64,000 nucleotides of DNA. Source: Polytrichum commune. Taxonomy: Eukaryota > Streptophyta > Polytrichopsida > Polytrichales > Polytrichaceae. The translations under genes and the position numbers were made by a program. A model generated the notes under the pieces. It did not search any database, was not told the origin of the DNA, and saw only the letters and a list, made by a program, of their open reading frames with translations. Below, piece by piece: positions 23,656 to 36,059 of this stretch; the first letter of the stretch is position 1, and the number at the start of each line of letters is the position of its first letter. The stretch spans positions 51,891,169-51,955,168 of the forward strand of contig OX485806.1 of NCBI GenBank assembly GCA_950295325.1, written 5' to 3'.

Positions 23656-26458
23656 GCCACATGAGTAAGGTCATAAACATAGCCCGACAAAGTTTGACGT
23701 TATCATCCATGGCGCATTGCAAGGATTGAAGAAACATAATGTGAGATTCAAGCAACACACAGATGAAACATAGACAAACTCCCCGCATGCCGATTCTCTC
23801 TGACTCGTCACGCACCAATTCCATCCACACCCTCTCCATATAGACCCTCTCTTCACATAGACTGTAGGTGTGCCCCGGTAGATGTGAACATCTTGAGGTA
23901 CATGTGGGCCTGTCAGTTGCCTAATATCAACACCGGGTGTGACTTGGAGCGACTCCATGATAAACGGCGATGTTACGTACCCTGCGATTGGTAAGTGGTG
24001 AAACTCCTAGAGGAACGAATTTATCCTAGTGTTAGTTTCTAAGACCAGACCTCGAAACCCTAATGCACTTGGGCTTTGAGAAGTTTGGGTGTGATTTCGG
24101 TTAAGTTACAGCAGATTAACTTTATGCTAGTAGCATGTGATTAGGATGCTCCTCATCAAGTTCAGGTATTTCTACACGTTTGTGACTGCAGGTGATCAAC
24201 TTTGGTGATTGGCTGCATGCCTTTTGTTATATGCAAGTTGCAGTGCTTTGCTTGCAGGTTTACCGTACATACACATATTTCTTCAGGTGTCTCACATCTA
24301 TGTGAGTAGGTGCATGTGATTGAGTCACATGCTTAATGGGTGCAGGTGATTTAACTCGTATGGATATTGGCTGCTGGTTATGTGTTGAATGAATGAGCGT
24401 ACCTGCACTTGTTGTTGCAACCGGTATTGTTCTTGTTTTGAATGAGTGTTGGTTTACTTTACTTGCAATAGGTATATGGTTCACATAAAAGTTGGTGCTT
24501 CGGTGTCACCTATGCTTGAACTTAATTATCAAAATGTTTTGGTTCGAGAATAAAGAAAACGAGGAGGAAGTAAATGTAATTGAAGCAATTGAGAAAAGAG
24601 AAGAACAAGGTTGTGCTAGAAAACACATACGGTTGACAACATTTAGATTACAAACTAGGTTTTGAGGCGGCTTTTGAGGAATGAGCAATCTAAAGCAGAT
24701 GCAATTAAGCGTTGAAGTGTCCATCGGATTCCCATTCTTTTCTAGAAATGAGGAAGAGCATGATTATGATGCAGTGTGTGAAGTAATTAAACCTATGGGA
24801 TATGAATCGAGAGATCAGGAGTGATGTGCACGACAACATGGCAATTGAGGTGGTGGTGGTGGTGCAACTGCTGCTGCTATTGCGACTTAGCTGAGCAAAC
24901 TCCGAAACATCGAGCATACCTGCACTGAGATTCAACTGCTTCTTACCACACTAAATATCTTAACTCCAACAGCACCGCTTGAAATGCATAACTTTTGAGA
25001 TAAATCCAACACCTGCAATGCCAGTCAAACAAGTGCGAAAAGAAAAACATATCGTTCACATGCCCCATTCAACATTCATCGAATCCAATAGAATGTTGGC
25101 AAAACAATGGGCGCCACCTCGCCGTGTCTTCGTCCAACGTTCGTGTGCGCAATCGGACCGTGTCTTCGCCCAACGTTCATGACAGTGACTGGTAGCGGGC
25201 ACTGGTGGGCGCCTCACATAATTCCAACCACGCCACTCTCAATGCTTTATCGTTTGTTTGCCCAATGCCAAGCAGCTTAATTCTCAATACTTATCGTTTA
25301 TTTGCCCAGCAGCTACGCTGGCAGCTTGGCGTAGCTGCTGGGCATCCCGTAACCCCATGTGCCGAAAACAGCCTAGGCAGGCAGTCCACGTAAGCCTGAG
25401 CACCAAAGCCGCTGGGCGTGAGCAGCTCGATCGTTAAATTATTTATTAGAAGACTTACCGTTGGCCCCCCCCCCCACTGTAACGGCTACTTTCTAAAATG
25501 ACACTCATGAAGGACCCAAGCTCACTAATTCCTACCTTCGTCGACCTTCTTCACTAATTAGGTTCACTGGAGATATTGCTTCACTTTCATCAAACACCTC
25601 ATTCCACCTAAATCGATCTTCCAGCGCCGATTGTGGTAATGTGTCGTAACCTGGCGATGCGTAGCAGCAGCTTTTATCGACATGTCTGGTTGTCGCTTTT
25701 GTTTGATGAGTTTTCTTCTCTTGGTTGGGGAGTGGTTGCTATTGAGTCCCCAGCCCATGTGTTTACCTGTGGTGATCATCTTGTGATCGGAATGTTTCTT
25801 TCCAACTATGTTTTGGGAGCGTGATTGTGTGTAGCGAAGAACATTATTTACTACTCTTTAGACTGGGAGCGAGGATTTGCGGGCCCGAAATCATCGAACT
25901 TTATTCACACGATCTTGTTCTGTGGAGACTATTGGAGAAGCTTGTAGCGTCCAAGGTTGTGGAAGAATCTTGCTGCAATCATAGGTAGCTACACTTTTCG
26001 AGTAGTTCGATTGTCCCTTACAAGATTCAGAAGGGCAAGATCTTTCCCAGCTTGTGAGCTTCTCACGATCAATTGGTCTCCTTAGGGGATTTTCCTGAAC
26101 ACCTTCATTCTTGGACCATCCTGTACGGATGAACACAACCGGAAGCTCCTGCTCAAGTTATCCAATGAAAGGAGATGCTTCATTTCTTGTTCCGATAGTC
26201 TACTTGGTTTGTCCCTTGCTCACAGAGCTGCTCTACTTGACAGGAGCAGCTTTCTCCTTGTATGTAGCAGGCCACATAAAAGCCATTCAAGGAAGTCCGC
26301 AACATCGCAGTCTATCCCCTAATTTCGTATGTTGATGCCTTCCGTGCGCATGTTACTGAAATGTTTCACTCTCTATGAAATGCTTGTGATGATGCTGAGC
26401 ATAATTTCCAGTTGAAGTTTCTGGAATCTGACGTTCACAAGTTCAGCAGGTCGCAGCT
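23656..26458. other. Spacer and 5' region of the TPX2-family gene
   Basis: No confident coding sequence. A C-run of 13 lies near 25,467-25,479. 25,100-25,400 is locally GC-richer with repeated phrases (CGTGTCTTCG..CAACGTTC at 25,123 and 25,159). The stretch 25,880-26,458 directly before the start codon has higher complexity and probably holds the 5' untranslated region, perhaps with an upstream exon. I could not fix a TATA box. Confidence 0.5.
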
Positions 26459-29400
26459 ATGGCTATGGTGAAGTCCTCTTTGCAACCTACTGGTCAAATA
26501 GGGAGCTACACCAGGGAGGATATGATTGCAGAGGCTTCTTATCTTCCCTTAGAGAACCGCAACCCAAATGTGACAAACGAGAGGACGATGACTACTGCGA
26601 AGCGCAATGTCCCGAAGTCGCCCGGAAAGCCTAAGAATCGAACACCCGGCGAAAATGACTTAGTGAAGCCTTCTTTCCTAAGGACATTGGATATTGAGGA
26701 CGAAGGTTACAAGAAGGTAACGGCAGCTAAGAGTCCAGGGATTTCAGGCGGAAGGAACAAAGAGTTGGCAAAGCACAAGGGGACCCCTCCACGCAAGCAT
26801 TTTTGCAGTTCGCCAAGATGTTCAGCGAACAATCCTGATTATGCAGTTCCTGTAGCACGGACGTATTTAAGGTCGAAGAGGCACTTACTACCTGGTTGGC
26901 AATCTCCCGCCAGTGCTAGAGCCAAGGTCCCCATTTCACCATTGATCAATGAAACTCGAAGCAGTACGTTCGGTGACGCCCAAGGAGCATCTTCTCAAGA
27001 GTTGGTGAAAGAGGAACGTAGAGAAGCATTCAACCAAAATGTGCAATTAAGTGAGGATTTCGCAAATGTGGATTGTGCAGGAGTTTCTGCCGATTGCTAT
27101 TCTGCTGAAAGTCTGTCTAGGAGGAAGCTTGAATTTGGACCGACCACATCCACTTTGCAGCAGCATGATGAGGATAGATCGAGCAAGAACGTGGAGCACG
27201 GGTGCATGAAGATGGATTCAAGGGAGGATCTTCTCCAACATGAGGAATCAACTGGTGCTGAATACGGTGCAAATGCTGAATGGAGAGATGCAAAAAGTCG
27301 TCCTTCAGAAGGATCCTCCCATAGAAGAACTCATGGACATATAGCACATAGAGAGAAAGGAGGCACGGATGGCGACTACAGCACGATTGGTCCTATACAA
27401 TCTGCACCGATGTATATGGATGACGAGCAGGAAAAGGATATGAAAAGTTTGAATGGTGCATGCATGCAGGAGATGCCTGATGATCTGAACATACATTATA
27501 TACCTCCTGTGCGAATTGGTGGGGAAAAAACTCTAGAACAGCCTCCAGGTTTTAGTAACTCAAAGGAGGTGATGCTGGATGTTAGCATCGTGGACATGGC
27601 AGGCGGTGGAGGCACTTATTTCGGGAGTAATTTCTCTATGCGTCTGAGCCGTAGTGGGAAAAGTTTAGCTGGAGAGGACTTGAGAAGCAGCCCTGTCAGT
27701 CCAAAGAGACTTTCCATGAGAGGATACCAAAGAATGCGCTTAAGACGCTTTTCCACGGACAGCAATAGCATTGGCAGTGGCAAAGAGTCTGTACCATTGA
27801 AAAGGCAAGCCGCAATAAAAAGAAAGCAGGCTAGAGACTGGATGTGGGATTCTGCAGTGAAAGATGCAGTGTCGCGGCTGGCCTCTCAGGGTGATGGTGG
27901 TGTGAATGTCCTTGTACAGGCCTTTGAAAGCGTCAATCTAACAGAGAAGCCATTAGAATCATCAGAATATGTAAATTTAACTGGTATTGTTTCACAGATA
28001 GGTAACATCGGCAAGGTCCATGCCAGGGACGAATCAATGGCTGGTGCGAGGGAGTATCGATTGAGTGATCGGAATGTAGAGCAGGGGAGTATGGGTTGCG
28101 ACACTGGTGGATGTGCTCGTGGTTCTGGTGTGATGAGGAGTACGAGGGATTGCGATGACCTGGGCATTATGAACTTACACCCTGAGAATATCCAGCAAGA
28201 GAGGTTTCCCCGACTTGCAAGGTACCTTTTCATACTGATTTCAGGAAGGGTGTCACACATTGAACGTGTAATATTAAATGTCTGGATTAGGTTCACGTCT
28301 GATGCGAAAATGACTGTTTTGATTCAGCAACTCAGAGTCATCTGAGCTGGGCAGCAACGAGTGGGTATCCTTCAAGAATCCAGACATGGATGGCATGGAT
28401 GATGTAAGTTGCTAGCTTTACCGAGAATTTACTATCTTGATATCTGTGATCCTGGTACAATTAAGATTGACACGTTGGAGGAGAATTTGTCGAGTGAAAT
28501 TAGGATCAAAATCATTTGAAGCTATACGTTGCAAGGAACTCATTAGATCATTGTCATGTAAATTAACAGAAAATGGTATTGTAAACAGGCATGCAGTTTG
28601 AAAGGGACTTCATCAAACTCAGGAATACCTGATATGTCAAAATGGACATATAGGAGGCTAAGTCGATCTAGATGCAGGACCATCTATCAGAGAAAACAGT
28701 TCACTTCAATGCAACCGTTTAAACTGCGCACAGAGGTGAGAGTTATGGTACAAGTCCATCTCTTGTGAAGTCTTGGCCTACATGCTGCACATCCTTGGAG
28801 CACAACCATGGCCCATAACTACTGATAAATTGTGAGGTGTGCTGAGATTTTATCTTCAGGAAAGGGGCGCAGTAAAAGAGGAAGAATTCTCCAGAAGACT
28901 TCAGCAATTATGGGCTGCGGAACAGAGACTGCGAATTCCCATTGCTCAGGGTTTACCTTGGACCACTGATGAGCCTGAGGCATGTCCTTGCCAAGCTGTT
29001 TCTACCACTTTAGCTGGGTTGTGCATTAAACATGTGGAGTATCTTTTATTTAGGGACTAATGTGAGTTGGGTCCACCAGGTGCCACCCAAACCCCCAGCA
29101 AAGGGGCAGACTAGAGCGGAAGGTTTCCGGCTTGAAACAGGCTTCAGAGCTGTAGAGCGCACAGAGTTTGACAAATACGTAAGGATTTGCCATTACAATT
29201 TACTTTCAATAATCTTCTCAGAATCTTCTCATATTTGGTGTTCTTTGCTTTATAATGTATTTTTTGAAACTTTATGTAGGTTGCTGAGCGGCAGCTAGAG
29301 TCAGAACTACAAAGACAAGAGGAAGAGAGACAACGCCAGGTATGTGTGTTTGTAATATTACAGTAGTTCCTTTTTGAGATTTATTATTGCTGGAAGCACA

Positions 29401-29853
29401 TAACACTGTGAGCATTTGTTACCAGAAAATTGACAGTTGCTATTACAGATTGTCACAGAAGAAGACATCAAGAGACTGCGACGGCAAATGGTGCCCCGTG
29501 CACAGCTGATGCCCTACTTTGATCGGCCCTTCATGCCCCATCGGTACGAGTCTCTTTATAGCAGAGTAGGTGTATATAATCATCTGAGCTGCAGGCATGG
29601 CTCCTAGACTCCACTTGGTTTGTTAGTTAAGGCTGGTTATCTGCATGTAAATCTCCAATGTCTGGGATAGAGGTAATACCCTGTTTGTACTATTGCAGCA
29701 TCAGATTCTGACATGGTCTTGATGTTTTGATGTAGATCTTCGAAACGGTTGACTGTTCCAAAGCAACCAAATTTTCACCATACTCAGCACAAGAAAGCAA
29801 GATGTTCAATGGTGTCATGCTATGCAAATAACAACTATGTAAACACACAATAG
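26459..29853 (+). CDS. TPX2-family microtubule-associated protein (8 coding exons, ~825 aa)
   Basis: Exons read by eye: 26,459-28,221, 28,328-28,403, 28,589-28,735, 28,860-28,979, 29,080-29,178, 29,280-29,339, 29,449-29,543 and 29,736-29,853. Phases are consistent and the total is exactly 826 codons with the stop. The first 587 residues are polar, basic and probably disordered. Residues about 645-705 hold PFKLRTE, then VKEEEF and LPWTTDEPE. About 704-735 holds VPPKPPAKGQTRAEGF and RAVERTEFDK. About 736-770 is a charged coiled coil (VAERQLESELQRQEEER) running into IKRLRRQM. Residues 771-801 carry PRAQLMPYFDRPF and RSSKRLTVPKQPNFH. This order matches plant proteins with a C-terminal TPX2 domain (for example the Arabidopsis At3g01015/At5g15510 group), which bind microtubules. 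The fourth intron is GC-AG. All splice junctions keep the frame, so the gene looks intact and under constraint, unlike its surroundings. Confidence 0.9.
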
Positions 29854-31855
29854 AGATTTTGTTACAGTTAGTATAAAAGTTCAAAACTTACGTAGTTTTT
29901 AGCATGGAAATGAAAACATGTAGTACTGACATAGATCTCCTACATGCATCGTGGAATTGACTCTTGATCTCTTGGAATTTGATCTGCTATCTCGATACCT
30001 GTTGCCAAGGAGCTGTTGTGCAATGCATGAAGCAGCAACCTTTTGATTAGTGTATTTGGACAGTGCAGTTATGGAATGGTGTTTATGTTTTTCATACCTA
30101 TCATAACGGCAGAACAAGGTGTAGTAGCACTACAAATACTTTGTAAATATGTAGACATGTAGCAATATGGAGAATCATAGAGGATATCATGTCATAGATA
30201 CCCTGTCCCATGTACAAATGTTTGATATTGCAGCAATATGTTTGTGTCATCCATTGGAATGCCATGTATGTTGACGAAAGCTCATTTGGAGTGGCTTCAA
30301 TAGGTTTAAATTGGTTTAAATTTTGCCAAAGGTTTCATGCATGATAAGTGTGTGCTATAGCATTCTTTATATAATGCACATTGTAAATTCTGGAGTAACT
30401 TCACCAGAATTTGAACACCGAAAAGATGATATCAAATTTATTTTGCAGGGTGAGTTGTGAAATGAGGATTGTTTCTCAAATAACCTAATACTTTGTGAGG
30501 CACGTCTGAAGCATGTTTCAAAAACTCCATTGTGCCAACAGCTCCATCAAACTGGATATCACTATCCGCCAATACTCACGATTATGGAACGGTTTGCTGG
30601 GACCTAAACCCTTTCAAGTGCACTTGCGAAGGATATCAGTTGGCATATCAGTTGGACACATCCTAGGGATGTAATTTCACAGGATGATTTTGGGGGTGCT
30701 TAATTTATCATGTGCATGCCCGAGATTTTGGAAACAATACGAAAACAGTGTCAAAATTTGAAGTCCAAACTCCAGCCTTGGATGAACACTAGTGGCTCCT
30801 AAACTCTCGGGATCAAAGTAACGCCCTTGTTGTTAAGTCACTTTGTGCTGAAGGTTTTTGGTTCAAACAGTGGCATCCATAGCAAAACTATCCTTCGCAA
30901 AAGGTGCACCAAAATGCTCTTTGTACGCCATGAATTTGTTGCCATTTTGGAGTTTGTATGGCTGCGCTTGCAAAGATATATCATATTTGGTGCAATTTCT
31001 AGTATTCTTGCCTTGGCAATATTGGCACCAACATGTCTACCAAATGCAAATATTTTACACACATGCTCACCCAAATACGAAATCAATTTCAATGTGAAGT
31101 TCCTCATGGTTAAAAGATTTAAATTGCAGCTTGTGTTGGACATATACACCTTGATATTTCTTCAGGGGTGCACTCGGATGGTTTTAGAAAAGCACGTACA
31201 AAACAATATAGGGTACCAGCTATTAATTGGACTTAAAAATAATTATAGGTTTGTTGTTATCAGTATAGGGTCTTCACAATTTTACTAGAACACATTCCAT
31301 GTACTATGGGGCTTATCATATTAGGTTATTTAAAATTGAAGGAGATCTAATATAGCACATGGGATACATATAATAAAGGGTAGTAGGGTGAGTTGTCACA
31401 ACCTAAAGAGATGACATACTCGTGCATGTGAAGGGGTGATGGATGACATCAAGGCCTTAAGAGTCTCATCCAACGTGGGATTTAGGCATTTCAATGGCCT
31501 TATTCTCCCATTAAGGGTTCAAACCTTCCCCTGATCAATGGGCAAAGGTTAAACGAACACTAGTCAAATCCAGTGACAGAGTAGAAGGCAAAATACATTT
31601 GTAAGGCAAGGAAGCAAGCGTTGTCGTGTGTAGGTGTGCCTAACAAGGTGTATAAGGAAGGATGTTAGTGTGGATCGTTGCATTAGAGAATATACAAAAT
31701 TAATTTAGGAATCGGTTGTCAGAAGCCTTGAACACTACCCATAGAAACCAACATGCTTTGAAGGTAAACACCATGGTTTTAAATAACATGTTTTCTATTG
31801 TTTCATGTTTATGGAGAAAATGGGCAAATATTGGCAAGAATTTGAGCCTAAGTCC
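29854..31855. other. Intergenic DNA downstream of the TPX2-family gene
   Basis: Includes the 3' untranslated region. A 153-codon frame at 30,827-31,288 overlaps open frames in other phases and has no motif, so it is not called. No repeat structure was noticed. Confidence 0.5.
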
Positions 31856-32190
31856 TGTCACGGTATGCGGCGTCGGCGGCCGCACCTTATCCGTTAGGCT
31901 TCATCCATTTAGAGTTGGATGGATGAACCTTAGTTTTGGAAAGTGAGGCTCCTAAGTGAGGAACCTCCTCCTTGGCTTGGCATTCTTGCCAAGTAAAGTC
32001 TTGTGAGTTAGTGTGTGGAGAGAGCTTGTGTGAGGTGTAGATTGCATGATTTTACAATAAATCTTGAGTTCTTCTCCTTCTACTTACACTCTTGGATTCT
32101 CCCTTGGTGAAGTGAGAGATAGCTTGACTAATTGTGTGCATTTGAAGAGAGATTTAGAGCTTTTATGAGTGTTCTACTCTCTTCCTTCTC
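31856..32190 (+). repeat. LTR-like segment X, copy 1
   Basis: It starts TGTCACGGTATGCGGCGTC and is about 94% identical by eye over 335 bp to 46,073-46,407. Both copies carry an AATAAA poly(A) signal in the same place (CAATAAATCTTGAG), as expected in an LTR. In this copy similar-looking sequence continues past 32,190 to about 32,500, whereas the other copy stops abruptly at that point. No matching right terminus was found. Confidence 0.7.
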
Positions 32191-32617
32191 ACTTGGCAAG
32201 AATGCACTTCATTTTTGATGTTTTCTTCTTCACTCTTGAGATTTGACGCGCAAGAGGGGCGTGAAGACATGAAGTGATGCAGTTGTGAAGTTTTGGAGCG
32301 AGACCACTGCGGATTTGCGAAACAACATGAAGAATGTTTGCTTGTGAAGGTCACTTCAAGGTGAATTGTGGTGATAAAATATTCAATCTTCTACGAAATT
32401 TCTTGTCATTTTTCCGCTTGCAAGCTTGAATTCATATCATTGAGCTTGTGAAGAACATTCTTGATTCATTCAAGTACAAATGCATTGAAAAACTTTTCAT
32501 TAAAAAAAAATTAAAAAATTTGAACTTGGAGGAGAGGCGGAGGAGCCGACTCGGGAACCGAAGCCCCTGTCCGGCTCCTTTGCTACGCTAGGGTTCGGCG
32601 GCGGCTCGGCGACATAC

Positions 32618-33002
32618 GGATCCCTTCCGGATCTTTACCCAGTCCTCCCCACGGCTATCTCACCTAGACGTTACCCAAACATCCGGAACAATGAGGTTCC
32701 TTTCCCACTACACTCCGGAGATGGCCTCGGACCCGGAATCCTAACTGTTTCGGTCCTTCCCTCCTCCTTCCGACGAATCGATCCGGCTACCACTACCTTG
32801 GACTCTACTCAATCTGAGCTAACTGGGCGATCCGTACCACTTTCCAGATTGGTTCGTCGAAGGGCGGTGGGACCTCTTCAGAAGCTCGGACGGCGCGAGT
32901 CCGGATCCCTTTCGGATCTCACCCAATCCTCCCAGCGGCTATCCCACCTCGACGTTACTCAACCATCCGGAATAGTGAGGTTTCTCTCCCACTACACTCA
33001 GA
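32618..33002. repeat. Two ~100-bp direct repeats, 285 bp apart
   Basis: 32,618-32,717 and 32,903-33,002 share GGATCCCTT.CGGATCT, CGGCTAT, GACGTTAC.CAA, CATCCGGAA and TCCCACTACACTC in the same order with about 15 differences. They lie downstream of the poly(A) signal of the minus-strand gene at 33,440-35,518. Confidence 0.85.
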
Positions 33003-33162
33003 GAGGGTCCGCAAGGCCATAACTAGATCTAATCCGGGTCTCTTCTCCCATGTCCTATCCAGAACTCCTATCCCCTCATGCTCTCTCTCCTCCGCTAACG
33101 ATCTCCAAATCATTCGTACACAAAATCAATCAAGGAAAGTCAAGGGGTGAGAAAGCAAAGAG

Positions 33163-33168
33163 TTTATT
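33163..33168 (-). promoter_or_regulatory. Poly(A) signal of the GC-rich minus-strand gene
   Basis: AATAAA on the minus strand, about 270 bases downstream of the stop codon at 33,440. Confidence 0.5.
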
Positions 33169-33439
33169 AGAGTTGGAGCAATCAGAATACAACAATGGAG
33201 AAGGAACCCCTCTCCAACTCCTTATTCAGCCTTAAGTAGAGGCCCAAAAATCCCTAACCTGAGGGCGGCGGCCGCTAAGAAAACCCTAAGTGCTTCCTTC
33301 CTCCTGGATTTCCCGGATCAAGATCCGTATTTTCCGCTGACAAAAACCTAAAGGAGAATTTTATTCCTTAACTTCAAAAACTCCTAAGTCCTATCTTCCT
33401 AGCTCTATTCTACCTAACTAATCTAACTACCATCCTAAG

Positions 33440-35518
33440 CTAAGAAGAACGGTGCTTCTTCTGAGCTGTTCCTTCCTTCGAATGGCTGCCGAGGCCGCTG
33501 ACGGCAGATGAGCCCCCTCCCGGCGATGCCTTCTGCAGCCGCGTAAGCATCCTCCTCATGTTTGGAGAAGGGGCAATCTCATCCTCCGAGTCCGCTGCTC
33601 CTTCTATCCGTGGTGTTTCGGAACCTGGTGTTCCGGAAACTGTACTCTTCCAGACGCTCCGGATCGGGGAAGGATCGCTTCCGGTGCGCTGTTCCGGATT
33701 CTGCCCGCCCGAGATCGAGGTAGTCCGTGGATCCCTGTTGGAGGCCGCCCTTGAGGGTGGCGGAGGGAATGGGCTCACCATTTGGCAGTCCGGAGGAGGC
33801 GATGGCGAGGCTTGGGTCACAGGGGCCTTACCCCTACTCGGAGTTGCCTCTCGGTCCGAAGTTTGGTGCCTTATCGGGGTCCGAGCTCTGTCCGGAATCC
33901 GGGACCGATCCGAGGTCTGCGGAACAGGGGATTGACCTCGTCCGGATCTAATAGACCCGGTGCTCTTCCGCCTCACCGGGGGAGAGCGGATCCTTTCCGG
34001 GGCTCTTCCGGAACTGGCAAGGCGAGAGCCGCCTCCCTGCTGGCTGGGTCCTGCAGCCGTTGGTGGATTCTGGACCAGGGCGACTTCACCAACCACCTCG
34101 TAGAGGGTCCCAGTTGGTGACCCAGGCGGACCCGGATAGAGTACCCGCCGGGGTGTTCCGTTTGCCAGAACCACCTTCTGGATTTCCACCAGGGGATCCT
34201 TCATCGTCCGTGAGTATTTCACGAGGATGGGGAGGGTCTGCCTGGCGGAAGCTGGTTCTCCGAACTCCATCATCCGGTCGTAGAGATGCGCCTTGTTGAC
34301 GATCTCTGCCGGATGTCCCACCAGCTCCCGGATCTGACTGAAGACCACTGCCTGCTCCGCGTGGTACTTCTGGATCTCCTCGCTCTTCTGACTCAGCTCC
34401 TGAGTCATGGCCGCTACCTGCGCGGTGAGGTGAGCGTTCTCCGTCTTGGCTTGCTCGAGCTCCTTCTTGTCCGCCCTCTTCGCCAATTCCCGGAGAATAT
34501 TTCCGGGTCCGCAGTCGTCCAGGGCCTGGTTTGCTCCTCGGATGATGTGTTCCAGCCGGAAGTACTGGTTCTGCAGGTCCTCCAGCCCCTCCTGGACCCG
34601 CTTGAAGGGGTTTTCCAGAAAGTCCCAAGCGGAGAGATCCACATTACGCCAAAAGGTCTCTCGACTGGGTCCTGGTTCCGGATGATAGTGAGCAGGAGGA
34701 GAGATTGGTCTCTAGAGGGTCGGCGGCGGGCTTCCGGGTGAAGAGGGAGGCGCTTCCGAAATGATGGGGTCGCTGGAAGTTTCCGTCTCGAGGTCTCCGA
34801 CTTCCGGATGGAGCTTGTAGGTGACCTCGTCCGCCACTATCGTCAGCAGGTCCTCCTCCTCAGCCGTGATGCAGTCAAAGTGCTGATAAAGGTGCAGAAT
34901 GAAGGGGGAGAGGAAGGAGGGTTTCCGGCCTACATTGGGGAGGGCCCGCCCTACTATTTCGTGAATTATCAACTCCCAATTCACGGGCCGGACTCCGGAC
35001 ATTGCACCGAACAGGGTGTTAGCCATGGTAAGGCTAATCCGCTTAGGCTTGTTCGGGTTAAGGATGGGTAGGAGGAACTCTAACACCCTCCGCTCCCTAA
35101 GGTTCCGGCAGTTCCCGGGGTGAAAGCCGTCCTTCGGATCCGCGTCCCCTCTAAATTTTCTGGCGAACAGGCCATCGCGGCGGCCGGCCCATCCCTTTGC
35201 AATTCCCCTTGGAAACCCGTAGACCCTATTCCAAACTTCCGAAGTCCAACTATCCGGATCCCTCTTCTTGGTTCCTAGCCACTGATTCCCTCTCTCAAAC
35301 TTGAACTCCCGGAGGGTATCTTCCGCTCGGAGGTTCCAGGGTTTGGAGAGCAACCCCGCGCAACCCATAACCCGGAGATCCTCTGCTAGCTCCTGCAGCT
35401 CCCCGTCCTCCCTCGGAATTGCAGGGATGAGGGCTTTGAGCGGAATCGGGATGGGTTCCCTCCGATCCTCTTCCCGTGCTTCCGGCATTTTCCTATCTCC
35501 CCTCAACTCTTGTCTCAA
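33440..35518 (-). CDS. Uncharacterised GC-rich protein, one frame broken by a single TAG
   Basis: Two open stretches, 34,712-35,518 (268 aa) and 33,440-34,711, are in the same frame and separated only by TAG at 34,712-34,714. The frame stays open across the codons that follow, so this is one protein of about 690 residues with a single amber codon. The first part has charged sequence, then RRVLEFLLPILNPNKPKR, ISLTMANTLFGAMSGV and FILHLYQHFD. This faintly recalls plant transposon-associated proteins of the 'putative plant transposon protein' type, but I do not claim the family. The second part has a coiled coil (KRADKKELEQAKTENAHLTA) and a long Pro/Ser/Arg-rich tail. Codons are far more GC-rich than the surroundings. 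It could be a transposon gag-like gene or a transferred gene. A minus-strand TATA-like box (35,724-35,730) and AATAAA (33,163) frame it. Confidence 0.6.
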
Positions 35519-35723
35519 CTACGGAAATTCTCTCCCCTCCGGATTCCCTCTCTTCCGCCCAAGTGCTACAGAGTCCTGGCAAGCCAACTGCCGGTAATTG
35601 GAAATTGCGGAGTCCCAACAATCCAATTGCTGGCGGCTCGAAAAAAAAAACCTCACCACTCGTTCTTTCAACAATTTTCCTCTTGTGAACAAAAAAAAAG
35701 TGGGGAGGAGAAGGAAGGGACCC

Positions 35724-35730
35724 TTAAATA
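35724..35730 (-). promoter_or_regulatory. TATA-like box upstream of the minus-strand gene
   Basis: Minus-strand TATTTAA in GGATATTTAAGGG, about 200 bases before the first ATG at 35,518. No other core promoter signal was identified. Confidence 0.4.
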
Positions 35731-36059
35731 TCCTTCCTCCCTTTTCCTTCCCTTGTTACCGTTCGTTTTAACGGAAAACGGTTGCAAACTATTTTCCGAC
35801 GGTTTTCCCCCAACTGTCACAAGTCCGTTGTAACGGCCACTTCCGGACCGTTGGTTAATCTTGGCGTAACCGTTACTTGGTCTGGACCAGCGGTCCGGAC
35901 CATGATCAAACGGTCCCCCTAGTCCAACTTGCCGGACCGGTAACAATACCTTTTTTTTTATCATTTTTATCGTGCGAGGCGGATTTAGAACGCCTTATTT
36001 TCTAGTATAATTAATTTAATCTAAGAGACCCTATTAACCTTATACGAGCAGGGTAAAAT

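Noticed and set aside
30827-31288. 153-codon open frame
   Set aside because: It overlaps open frames in other phases, has no motif and no splice or promoter context.
32800-33235. Plus-strand open frames of 61-74 codons
   Set aside because: They cover the 100-bp direct repeats and have no motif.
33558-34741. Several plus-strand frames of 74-151 codons
   Set aside because: Shadows of the GC-rich minus-strand gene.
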